Below, one piece after another: positions 42,286-49,964 of a stretch of DNA of 64,000 nucleotides. The number at the start of each line of letters is the position of its first letter. Position 1 is the stretch's first letter. The position numbers were made by a program, and so were the translations under genes. A model generated the notes under the pieces. It was not told the DNA's origin. It did no database searches and saw nothing but the letters and a program-made list of their open reading frames with translations. The DNA is from Stigmatella aurantiaca DW4/3-1 (GTDB lineage Bacteria; Myxococcota; Myxococcia; Myxococcales; Myxococcaceae): contig NC_014623.1 in NCBI RefSeq assembly GCF_000165485.1, positions 7,830,893 to 7,894,892 on the forward strand. Reading direction: 5' to 3'.

Positions 42286-42598
42286 CGTTTAGCCCCGAGA
42301 GACGAGCGCGGATCCAGGCAGAGCCCAGAAGGACGCCCGATGTAGAACCGGCAAGGTGGCCACTCTCGTGATGGACAAGTTGTCACGATCGCCGGTTCAC
42401 TAGGGGTAGCACGACCGGCCATCTGTTTTCAAATCATCACCAATAATCCGCAGCCATTGAACTGGGAATAACAGGTCTTGGCCGCCAAACCAGACTCGTC
42501 TGCGGACCGACGCGCCGCGCGCGGACAGCATCCAAGCAAGCATTCCTTGCAAGACAGGCGTCGACGCACGCCGCCCGAAACGCCTATGAGAGGAGGGC
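42286..42598. other. 313-bp divergent promoter region
   Basis: No gene is visible between the divergent subtilase and cytochrome genes. The centre (about 42420-42475) is AT-rich for this genome. I see an 11-bp dyad GACAA-G-TTGTC at 42374-42384 and a GCCGGT/ACCGGC inverted repeat at 42391-42419 that overlaps the candidate subtilase promoter. AGGAGGGC precedes the cytochrome ATG. Confidence 0.5.
42404..42432 (-). promoter_or_regulatory. Candidate promoter of the subtilase gene
   Basis: On the minus strand TTGAAA (42427-42432) and CTACCC (42404-42409) are separated by 17 bp, about 120 bp upstream of the ATG. The -10 is GC-rich, so the call is tentative. Confidence 0.3.
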
Positions 42599-44455
42599 AT
42601 GAAGCCCGCAGGCCCCCTCCTCCGCAGCCCCTATGTCGCGTGGGGCGCCGGTGTGTTGGTGCTCGCCACCCTTGTGGGCCTCGCGCTCCGGGCCACCGCC
42701 GCCGAGGTGGCGGTGCCCGTGCCCCTGGCGCCCGTCGGCTACGCGGGCTCCTCGGCCTGTCAGGCCTGCCATCCCGAGCACTCCGAGAGCTGGCGGCGCA
42801 CCTTTCATCGGACGATGACCCAGGAAGCCACAGCCACCTCGGTGGTGGGAGATTTCAACAGGGCGAGCTTCACCTACGCGGGCATCACCTCCCGCTTCCT
42901 GCGCGAGGGGGAGCACTTCGTCATCGAGACGCTGGATGGCCAGGGCCGCCTGCGCCGGCAGACGGTGGCGCGCACCGTGGGCTCGCGGCGCGTGCAGCAG
43001 TACCTCGTCCGGGAGGGGGACCGATACATCCGCCTGCCGCTCGCTTGGAACATCGAGGACCGGCGCTGGTTTCACCTCACCGGCGGGTTCCTGGACCCCG
43101 ATGGGACGGACTTCAACACCCACCGGGCGATCTGGGATGCCAACTGCATCTTCTGCCACAATGTCAAAGCCCGGCCCGGCTACGACTGGAACCGCGCCCG
43201 GTTCGACAGCCAGGTGGCGGAGCTGGGCATCGCCTGCGAGGCCTGCCATGGGCCGGGCACCGAGCACGCGGCTCGCAATACCCAACCGCTGCGGCGCTAC
43301 TTCCTGCACTACTCGGACAAGGCCGATCCGTCGATCGTCAATCCCTCTCGGTTGAACCCCCTCCAGCAGGTCCAGATCTGTGGTCACTGCCACGGCCAGC
43401 GCCTCCCGGAGCCGATCGGGCGCATCCGCCAATTCCTCTCCGAGGGAGACCCCTACACGGCGGGCGAGAACCTCTCCGCCTATACCCAACCACTCCAGCG
43501 CGACAGCCACCTGGCGGGCGTGGAGGTGACCCTGCGTTTCTGGAAGGACGGGACGCCCCGCCTCAGTGCCTACGAATACCAGGGGCTGCTGATGTCCAAG
43601 GACTTCCAGCGCGGCGGGCTGACGTGCCAGCACTGCCACTCCATGCACGAGGGAGACCCCAAAGGGATGATGACCCAGGCCATGCGAGGGCCCGCGGCGT
43701 GCCAGTCCTGTCACCCGGACACCGTGGCCCGCGCGGCCACGCACAGCCGACACCCGGAAGGTTCCTCGGGAACCGACTGCTACGCCTGTCATATGCCCAA
43801 GATCACCTATGGCATCGGGACGGTGCACCCCACACACCACATCCAGACGCCCGATCCCTCCCGCGCCTGGCGCCACGAGATGCCCGAGGCCTGCACGCTC
43901 TGCCACACCGACCGGAGCGCGCGCTGGGCCGCGCAGACCCTGCGCCAGCAGCAGGGCCTGCCACCCTCCGAGGATCTGCCCAACGATCCAGACTTCGAAC
44001 TGGCCGAGAGCGTGCGGGCCCTGCTCTCGGGAGATGTGGTGCAACGTGCCGTGGCCGCGGCGGCACTGGGGGACGAGCGCAGCGCGCTGACGCACCCCCT
44101 GGCGCGGCTGTGGGCCGTCCCATTTCTGCTGAAGGCCCTCGAAGACAATTACCCCTCCATCCGGCGCCTCTCCTGGCGCTCGCTCCAGTCGCTCGTGGCC
44201 CGTGCTGGCCAGGTGCGGCCATCGCTCGCGGCCTCCGCGCAGCCCCTTCCCCGCTTCGACTTCCAAGCCCCGGAGGAAGAACGGAACCTCGTGGTGCGGC
44301 GCTGGCGGCAATGGTGGGCGGCCATGGCCTCGGGTGATATTCCCCGGCCCGGCCCGGCGGTCCCCCTGGATGCCGCGATGGAGCCGGTCGAATCGGCCGT
44401 CGAGCGGCTCTTGCGGCGGCGCGCCATCCAGCCTCCCATCCAGATAGGCGAGTGA
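42599..44455 (+). CDS. Octaheme c-type cytochrome
   Basis: 618 aa. N-terminal signal/anchor helix (GAGVLVLATLVGLALRATAA). Eight CxxCH haem-binding motifs occur in order: CQACH, CIFCH, CEACH, CGHCH, CQHCH, CQSCH, CYACH and CTLCH, of which the first block (GSSACQACHPEHSESWRRTFHRTM) is typical of the cytochrome c-552/c-554 multihaem family. The last 150 residues have no haem and look like HEAT-type helical pairs (VQRAVAAAALGDER, NYPSIRRLSWRSLQSL). Periplasmic electron carrier or reductase; the substrate is unknown. A GTG-start membrane-protein gene follows 1 bp after the stop, implying a membrane redox partner. Confidence 0.92.
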   Translation: MKPAGPLLRSPYVAWGAGVLVLATLVGLALRATAAEVAVPVPLAPVGYAGSSACQACHPEHSESWRRTFHRTMTQEATATSVVGDFNRASFTYAGITSRFLREGEHFVIETLDGQGRLRRQTVARTVGSRRVQQYLVREGDRYIRLPLAWNIEDRRWFHLTGGFLDPDGTDFNTHRAIWDANCIFCHNVKARPGYDWNRARFDSQVAELGIACEACHGPGTEHAARNTQPLRRYFLHYSDKADPSIVNPSRLNPLQQVQICGHCHGQRLPEPIGRIRQFLSEGDPYTAGENLSAYTQPLQRDSHLAGVEVTLRFWKDGTPRLSAYEYQGLLMSKDFQRGGLTCQHCHSMHEGDPKGMMTQAMRGPAACQSCHPDTVARAATHSRHPEGSSGTDCYACHMPKITYGIGTVHPTHHIQTPDPSRAWRHEMPEACTLCHTDRSARWAAQTLRQQQGLPPSEDLPNDPDFELAESVRALLSGDVVQRAVAAAALGDERSALTHPLARLWAVPFLLKALEDNYPSIRRLSWRSLQSLVARAGQVRPSLAASAQPLPRFDFQAPEEERNLVVRRWRQWWAAMASGDIPRPGPAVPLDAAMEPVESAVERLLRRRAIQPPIQIGE

Positions 44456-44456
44456 C

Positions 44457-44906
44457 GTGACCTCACCCCAGAAAACGCCGGAGCAGCCGGAAGCGGGCCG
44501 CCCCCGCACGCACACCCGCTTCGGTTGGACCCTGCTGCTCATCTCCCTGACGTTCGGAACCACCCTGGAGGCGCTGGAGGCGTTCCGTTGGGTCCCCTTG
44601 ATGTCGGATGCCTTGAAGCACCGGCTGTGGGCGCTCGCCCACTTCCATGGCGCCGCGTTGGGGCTGCTCAACCTGTTCTATGTCCGTTGGGAGAACACGC
44701 AGGCCCTCGGTGAGGGGGCGCGAAGGCGTGCGTCCCTGACCCTGCTGCTGGGCAGCACCGCCATCCCGCTGGGATTCCTGCTGGGCGGCATCGCCCACCC
44801 CGAAGGAGATCCTTCCCTCGGAATCTTCCTGACGCCCCTCGGCGCCCTGCTCGTGCTTCATACGGTCGCCGCCCAGACCTTCGCGGCCTGGCGCGGCCCA
44901 GCCTAG
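44457..44906 (+). CDS. Small four-helix membrane protein
   Basis: 149 aa with a GTG start 1 bp after the cytochrome stop. Four hydrophobic helices (TLLLISLTFGTTLEAL, HFHGAALGLLNLFYV, SLTLLLGSTAIPLGFLLGGI, LTPLGALLVLHTVAAQTFAA). Conserved-looking His residues in LAHFHGAALG and HTV could ligate haem b or bind quinol, so a quinol-oxidising anchor for the cytochrome is possible, but this is inference. Family not recognised with certainty. Its end overlaps the convergent acyltransferase gene by 4 bp. Confidence 0.75.
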   Translation: MTSPQKTPEQPEAGRPRTHTRFGWTLLLISLTFGTTLEALEAFRWVPLMSDALKHRLWALAHFHGAALGLLNLFYVRWENTQALGEGARRRASLTLLLGSTAIPLGFLLGGIAHPEGDPSLGIFLTPLGALLVLHTVAAQTFAAWRGPA

Positions 44907-46231
44907 CCACGAGAGGCCGAAGGAGACTCCAGGCGGACCCGGTACTCGTTGGCCAGCCGCTCGAGTTCCAGGGACAACTGTTCTCCGTCCGCCTGGAGCA
45001 GGGCCTTCAGCCGCGACCGGTTCCCGAGCGAGAAGAACACGGTGATGTCATGCCACAGGACGCTCCACCGCTCGGAGAAGTAGAGCGTGAAGAGCGCCAG
45101 CGGCGGCACGCCCAGCAGCGCCCCCACGCCCCAGCCCCAACTTCCCAGTGCCCAGAACGCCGCCGTCAGGCCGGGCCACCACACCAGGGCCACGGCCAGC
45201 GCCACCAGGAACTTCACCGTGCCCTGAACGTCCAGCTCACTCCGGCGGGCCGCCAGGCGAGGAATCTGGTACGGCACCCCGAAGAGAACGAGCCCCAGCA
45301 GGAACAACGGCAGCCCCAGGCACACCACCCCGAGGTTCTTCACCACGAAGGCGAGCACTCCGCGCCGCTGGTACGTGAGCGCCACATCCTCCGGAGATGC
45401 CTGGATCAGCGCAAGCCGGCGGTGGAACGACATCAAGGCCGAGCGAAGCTGCTCCATGCGCTCTGGCTGCTCGGTCTGGAAGAGGAGCAACCCCCGCGCC
45501 CAGTGCTTCAGGCGCTCGGAGCCCACCTTCTCGCCCTGGCGAAAAGCGTAGAGCCGTTCGGCCATCCGGATGATCGGCAAGTCTTCCCATCGCTCCAGGT
45601 TGACGGTGATGGCCTTGATTTCCGCCGAGATGCGCTCGGTCAGCAGGCGCACCGTCTCCTTCTCCTCCCCGTCCGCCCCTGCTCCCTGGAGAAAAGGCAG
45701 CACCTCGATGGCCGTCCCCACCTCCACGAGGGCCTCGCTGCGAAAGACGTCTTTCTCCTCGTAGGTGAAACCCACCGGGATGATGCGCACCGGGGCGCCC
45801 TGGCGCGCCGCCCCCAAGGCGATCCGCGCGGCCCCCGTCTTCAGCTCCGCCAGCGAGGGCTCCGAGTGGCTCCTCCCCTCGGGAAACAAGGTGATGGCCC
45901 GCCCCTCAACGAGCGCCGACCGCGCCGCATCCAGCGTCCCCTCGTTCTTCGTCATCAGGGAGGGATGGTCCTGCTTGCGGTAGACGGGCAGTGCGTTCAG
46001 CCCCTTGAGGATCCACCCGATCACCGGCATCCGGAAGAGCGGCTCCTTGGCCAGAAAGGTGATGTGGCGGCGGGTGAGGATGAAGACGAGCGCCGGATCA
46101 ATGAGGCTGTTGGGGTGGTTGCCCACGAAGATGAGCGGCCCCTCGAAGCCGGTGGCCGATCCATGCACCTTCACCCGGTAGAAAAGCCGCAGCGACAGGG
46201 ACACCAGACCACGGATGAACGCGTAGAACAC
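44903..46231 (-). CDS. PlsC-like glycerolipid acyltransferase
   Basis: 442 aa. The LPLAT domain (about residues 15-220) shows VGNHPNSLIDPALV, the acyltransferase His/Asp motif with five residues between them, as in this subfamily, and LFPEGRSHSEPSL, the EGxR motif III. The C-terminal half has two or three membrane helices (LAFVVKNLGVVCLGLPLFLLG, FLVALAVALVWWPG). It transfers an acyl chain to glycerol-3-phosphate or lysophospholipid. The extra membrane region makes it longer than PlsC (about 245 aa). No operon partner is evident. Confidence 0.88.
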   Translation of the reverse strand: MFYAFIRGLVSLSLRLFYRVKVHGSATGFEGPLIFVGNHPNSLIDPALVFILTRRHITFLAKEPLFRMPVIGWILKGLNALPVYRKQDHPSLMTKNEGTLDAARSALVEGRAITLFPEGRSHSEPSLAELKTGAARIALGAARQGAPVRIIPVGFTYEEKDVFRSEALVEVGTAIEVLPFLQGAGADGEEKETVRLLTERISAEIKAITVNLERWEDLPIIRMAERLYAFRQGEKVGSERLKHWARGLLLFQTEQPERMEQLRSALMSFHRRLALIQASPEDVALTYQRRGVLAFVVKNLGVVCLGLPLFLLGLVLFGVPYQIPRLAARRSELDVQGTVKFLVALAVALVWWPGLTAAFWALGSWGWGVGALLGVPPLALFTLYFSERWSVLWHDITVFFSLGNRSRLKALLQADGEQLSLELERLANEYRVRLESPSASRG

Positions 46232-46279
46232 GGGCGGGACTGTACACCGTCCCGGGGCAGCGCTTCCCGGGCGTCCTGC

Positions 46280-46822
46280 TCAGGGGAAGCGATCCACCAC
46301 CAAGATGACACCCCGGGCATCCTGGACCACGGCCGTCCCCCGCTCGGGTCCTGGGTAGGAGATGATCCCCTCGCCGTCCTTGTCCCAGCGGGGATCCAGC
46401 AGCACCCCGCAGAAGGGAACCTCGTAGAAATCCCGGACCTTGCCGTCCTCGTAATACCGGACGTAGGCGCGGTCATACCGTCCGAAGACGCGGTGGTTGG
46501 CCACGTACAGGTAGCCCGCGATGCTGACATCCTTGAGTTCGCCCTCCTCCACCTTGGGGACCGACATCACGAACCGGCTCTTGTAGCGGGCCGAGCCAGG
46601 CCGGTTCTGCGTCTCGTCCACGACGACGGGGATGCGGTCTCCCAGCAGCAACCCCATCTTCCTCATCTGCTCGGCGGCCTCCTGTGGGCACTTCATCTCC
46701 GGGGGCATCCAGGCCGGGCGCTGGGACACCGCCACGGACGCCTGCGGGCTGACGCACCCGGTGCCCTGCCAGAGTCCCCAGGCGGCAGCGAGAATCAGCG
46801 GGATGCGACGGCCCCCGGACAT
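46280..46822 (-). CDS. Hypothetical lipoprotein downstream of tamA
   Basis: 180 aa from the ATG at 46822, with GAGGAGG upstream; the frame is open to 46915 inside tamA. Lipoprotein signal with lipobox GTGC. The mature domain is beta-rich (RYKSRFVMSVPKVEEGELKDVSIAGYLYVANHRVFGRYDRAYVRYYEDG is one long strand-turn region) and has two Cys. Family unknown. It starts 13 bp after the tamA stop, on the same strand, so it is probably a partner lipoprotein of the outer-membrane assembly machinery. Confidence 0.75.
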   Translation of the reverse strand: MSGGRRIPLILAAAWGLWQGTGCVSPQASVAVSQRPAWMPPEMKCPQEAAEQMRKMGLLLGDRIPVVVDETQNRPGSARYKSRFVMSVPKVEEGELKDVSIAGYLYVANHRVFGRYDRAYVRYYEDGKVRDFYEVPFCGVLLDPRWDKDGEGIISYPGPERGTAVVQDARGVILVVDRFP

Positions 46823-46835
46823 GCGTGCGGCCTCC

Positions 46836-49800
46836 TCAGAAGACACCAATGCTGAAGTGGAACTGCGTGGTGGGCTCGTTGAAGTCCTCGTCCCGATCCA
46901 AGTTGTAACCCACATCGAACGCCAGAGGCCCCACGGGCGTCACGTACCGCAAGCCCACCCCCGAGGTGTAGCGCAAGGCCCCCAGCTCGAAGTTCGTCCG
47001 GTCTCCCCAGAGGTTGCCCGCCTCGAAGAAGACCCCCAGATCCAGTGAGCTGAACACCGGCAAGCGCAGCTCCGCCTTGCCCAACGTGAACAGCTCGCCT
47101 CCCGGGCTGATGGGGGCCTGTCCATCGAGGAGCGCCCTCAGCTCCGGAGGACACGCGGCGGGGTTGACGAGGGACCGGCAGGACTGGAGCTGCGGCCGGA
47201 CGGCGGTGCGCTGGTCCTGGGGCAGCACCCCATCCTCCCGGAAGCCGCGCAGGCTCGAGGAGCCTCCCAGGTAGAAGAGCTTGGAGCCGATCGACTGCGC
47301 GCCCTCGGTCAAGGGCACGATGGTGCCAGCCCTCGCAGACAGGGCCAGGCTGGCCCGGCGTCCCAGGGGCGCATACAGGGTCACGTTGCCCGCCAGCTTC
47401 ATCCCGTCGATGGGAAAGTCCGGGACCGGGTCTCCTCGCGCGTCGGTGGGGGCGACGCTCAAGTCCCGGGTGAACTCCGTGCTCGCGGAGATCAGCAAGC
47501 CCCTGCGCGGGTTCGTGGGATCGTCCCGGAAGTCCAAGGTGGCGGAGGGGCGCAACGAATGCAGGGAGAACACGCCGTACGGGAAGCGCAGCCGCTCCTG
47601 ATCCGCCCGGTTGAGCTCGCTCAACACGCCGCCTCGCGAACGGAGCCGGTTGTGCTCCACCTCGTACTGGAGGGAGACGCTCAACCACCGTGTCGCCGCC
47701 CAATCGAGCCCCGCGGCAGCGGCGAAGCGCGTGGAGAGGTAAGAGGGCCGGTGGACACGCTCTCCAATGAAGTCCAACCGCGCGCCCACCTCGCGTGAAA
47801 GCCAGGTGTTGAGGCGAGGATAGGAGAAGGACACGCTGCCCCGGCCTCCCAACCCCTCCCAGCCCCGGAGCGCGCTGTCTTCCTCGGCCCCCTCCGGGTA
47901 CCGCCCGGAGATCGCATCCGCGCTCAAGCCCACGTAGTTGATCTTCCCGCGCGCCAGCACGTTGAGCCCGCGTCCGTTCACGTTCGGAAAGGCCGTGTCC
48001 AAGGTCAGCCGGGGCCCATCCACCAGGAAGTACCCGCCGGACACCTCCCCATCCAGGCGGGGCCGCTCCTGGATCGTCACCAGGACATCCTTGATCTCCT
48101 CCCGGCGGCCTGGCTCGCGCAGCTGCACCTCCACCTGCCGGAAGATGTTGAGACGCGCCAGCCGCCTTCGCCCCTCCGCCAGCTTCTCCAGGTCCATCAC
48201 CTGCCCCACCTCCACGTCGAGGTGAGCCCGGACCGTGCGCTCATCCGTGCGGGACTGGCCCTGAAGAATGATGCGGCCCACGCGGACCCGGGGGCCTGGC
48301 TCCACGCGCAAGCGCACGAACATGTCCCTCGGATCGTCTTCGCTGGGAGTTGCCTCCATCTCGACCCGCGCGAACAGGTACCCTGCCCTCGCCAGCGTGA
48401 GCTCCAGCCCCCGGCGGGCACGATCGATCGCTTCCTCGCTCAGGGAGTCCCCTGGTTGCAGCGCCAGGCCGTCGGATCGAACCTCCGGGGGCATGCCCTC
48501 GAGCACCACCTCTCCAACCCGCCGCTCCTGGCCTTCCACCACCTCGAACTCGGCCACCGCCGTGTGCCCGGCCTCATCCAGCTCCAAGCGGAGAAAGCTC
48601 ACCCGCGCATTCGGGAAGCCGCGCTCGCGGTAGGCCTCCGTCAGCACCTCCGCGGCGTCCAGGTACGCTTCCTCCACGAAGACGGTGTGGGGATCCGGCA
48701 CCGGAGGAATGACCCCTCGGCCCTCCTCTTTCCGCCCGTCGAGCCTCAGGGGGTCATCCTGGAGGGGCAGTTCCAGGTCGGGCACCGGCTCGTTGGCGCG
48801 GACCCGTTCGGCGAGCACCTCGCGCAACACCCCGCTCGGCAGGGCCCGGTTGCCCTGGAAGCGAACCTCTCGCACGGTCAGCAGTTGGCCTTCCTCGATG
48901 TCGAAGGCCAGCACCGCCTCCTCTTGATCGGGCTTGCGCACCTCGCGGGGCGTCACACGCACGTCGTGATAGCCGCGGTAGCGGTAGAAATTCGCCACCC
49001 TGCGCGCGAGCTGCTCCGTCATCCCCAGGTCCAGCGGCTCCGAGCCGTCATACGCCAGAACCCGCGTCAGCAACCGGGCGGGAAAGTGGTGGTTGCCATG
49101 GAAGTGAAAGCTGTAGCGAGGGCCTGCCGAGACGGGCAAGGCCACCGTGGCGCGGCCCTCCTCCAGGGAGACGATGGGAGGACCGACGCGCGCGCGGTAG
49201 TGGCGCCGCTCCCGCAGCAGCTTGCGCAGCCGCTCCAAGCTGGCGTCCAGCCGCGCCTGGTCGAAGACCCTGCCCAGCTCCATGTCCAGGGTCTCCAGCA
49301 GCTTGGGCAGTGCCAGCCCGGGGCTGCCGGTGAACGTCACCCGCCCGATCCGGAGGGGCTCGCCCTCCTCGAGCGTGAACACCAGCACCACGCCCTCCGG
49401 CGCGGGCTCCTGCGTGTCCTCTACCCGCGCCTGGCTGTAGCCCTTGCGGCGGTAGGCCTCGACGATGGCCTCCTTCGCCGCGTCCAGCGCGTCCGGATCC
49501 AACGGGGTGCCTTCCTGGAGCCCACTGGCCTCCCGGATCGCCGCGTCACTCAGGACGACGTTTCCCTCGATGACCAGCCGCGTGAGCCGCTGGACCGGCG
49601 TGAGGTAGAACACCAACCGGACGCCGCCGGGCACATCCACCGTCCGGGCCACCACATCGGTGAAGCGGCCGGTGTTCCACAGCCCCTCCACGCTCTGGCG
49701 CACCGCCCGCGGCGAGAGCACCTGGCCTCGCCGCACTTCCACCAGAGCGGCCAGCCCCTGCGTGTCCGAGCCCTTGGGCAGCACCAGCTCCACCGCGACC

Positions 49801-49964
49801 ACATTGGGAGCGGGCGCCGTGGAGAACTCCTCGGGGAGCGCGGGGCTCGCCAGCGCCACCTGGGCGGCGAGCAGGCACACGGCGAGCGCTACTCGACCTC
49901 CCAGCTCAATTTGAGCTCGAGGCCAAGGTTGCCCAACGCCGCTTCGTTGTTCTCGTTGTCCCAC
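46836..49964 (-). CDS. tamA: Omp85-family outer-membrane protein with seven POTRA domains (TamA/BamA-like)
   Basis: Up to 1042 aa; the GTG at 49964 overlaps tamB by 76 bp, and a later GTG at 49880 is an alternative that shortens the signal peptide (VALAVCLLAAQVALAS). I count seven POTRA units in about residues 50-670 from the repeated LxIGxVxFxGxxxL...L...GYxxARV pattern (TRLVIEGNVVLSD, RIGRVTFTGSPGLA, SFHFHGNHHFP, VREVRFQGNRALP, VGEVVLEGMPPEV, VGRIILQGQSRTD). TamA usually has three and BamA five. A 16-strand barrel follows (LGGSSSLRGF lid-lock motif, C-terminal Phe). The neighbour tamB argues for the TAM system, but sequence alone does not exclude BamA function. Confidence 0.88.
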   Translation of the reverse strand: MGQREQRSGVGQPWPRAQIELGGRVALAVCLLAAQVALASPALPEEFSTAPAPNVVAVELVLPKGSDTQGLAALVEVRRGQVLSPRAVRQSVEGLWNTGRFTDVVARTVDVPGGVRLVFYLTPVQRLTRLVIEGNVVLSDAAIREASGLQEGTPLDPDALDAAKEAIVEAYRRKGYSQARVEDTQEPAPEGVVLVFTLEEGEPLRIGRVTFTGSPGLALPKLLETLDMELGRVFDQARLDASLERLRKLLRERRHYRARVGPPIVSLEEGRATVALPVSAGPRYSFHFHGNHHFPARLLTRVLAYDGSEPLDLGMTEQLARRVANFYRYRGYHDVRVTPREVRKPDQEEAVLAFDIEEGQLLTVREVRFQGNRALPSGVLREVLAERVRANEPVPDLELPLQDDPLRLDGRKEEGRGVIPPVPDPHTVFVEEAYLDAAEVLTEAYRERGFPNARVSFLRLELDEAGHTAVAEFEVVEGQERRVGEVVLEGMPPEVRSDGLALQPGDSLSEEAIDRARRGLELTLARAGYLFARVEMEATPSEDDPRDMFVRLRVEPGPRVRVGRIILQGQSRTDERTVRAHLDVEVGQVMDLEKLAEGRRRLARLNIFRQVEVQLREPGRREEIKDVLVTIQERPRLDGEVSGGYFLVDGPRLTLDTAFPNVNGRGLNVLARGKINYVGLSADAISGRYPEGAEEDSALRGWEGLGGRGSVSFSYPRLNTWLSREVGARLDFIGERVHRPSYLSTRFAAAAGLDWAATRWLSVSLQYEVEHNRLRSRGGVLSELNRADQERLRFPYGVFSLHSLRPSATLDFRDDPTNPRRGLLISASTEFTRDLSVAPTDARGDPVPDFPIDGMKLAGNVTLYAPLGRRASLALSARAGTIVPLTEGAQSIGSKLFYLGGSSSLRGFREDGVLPQDQRTAVRPQLQSCRSLVNPAACPPELRALLDGQAPISPGGELFTLGKAELRLPVFSSLDLGVFFEAGNLWGDRTNFELGALRYTSGVGLRYVTPVGPLAFDVGYNLDRDEDFNEPTTQFHFSIGVF

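Noticed and set aside
42455-42480. Possible sigma-54 promoter (CTGGGAATAACAGGTCTTGG) upstream of the cytochrome gene
   Set aside because: The GG and GC elements do not have the required 10-bp spacing.
46236-46253. GGGAC/GTCCC hairpin between the acyltransferase and lipoprotein genes
   Set aside because: Only 5 bp with no T-run, and too weak to call a terminator.
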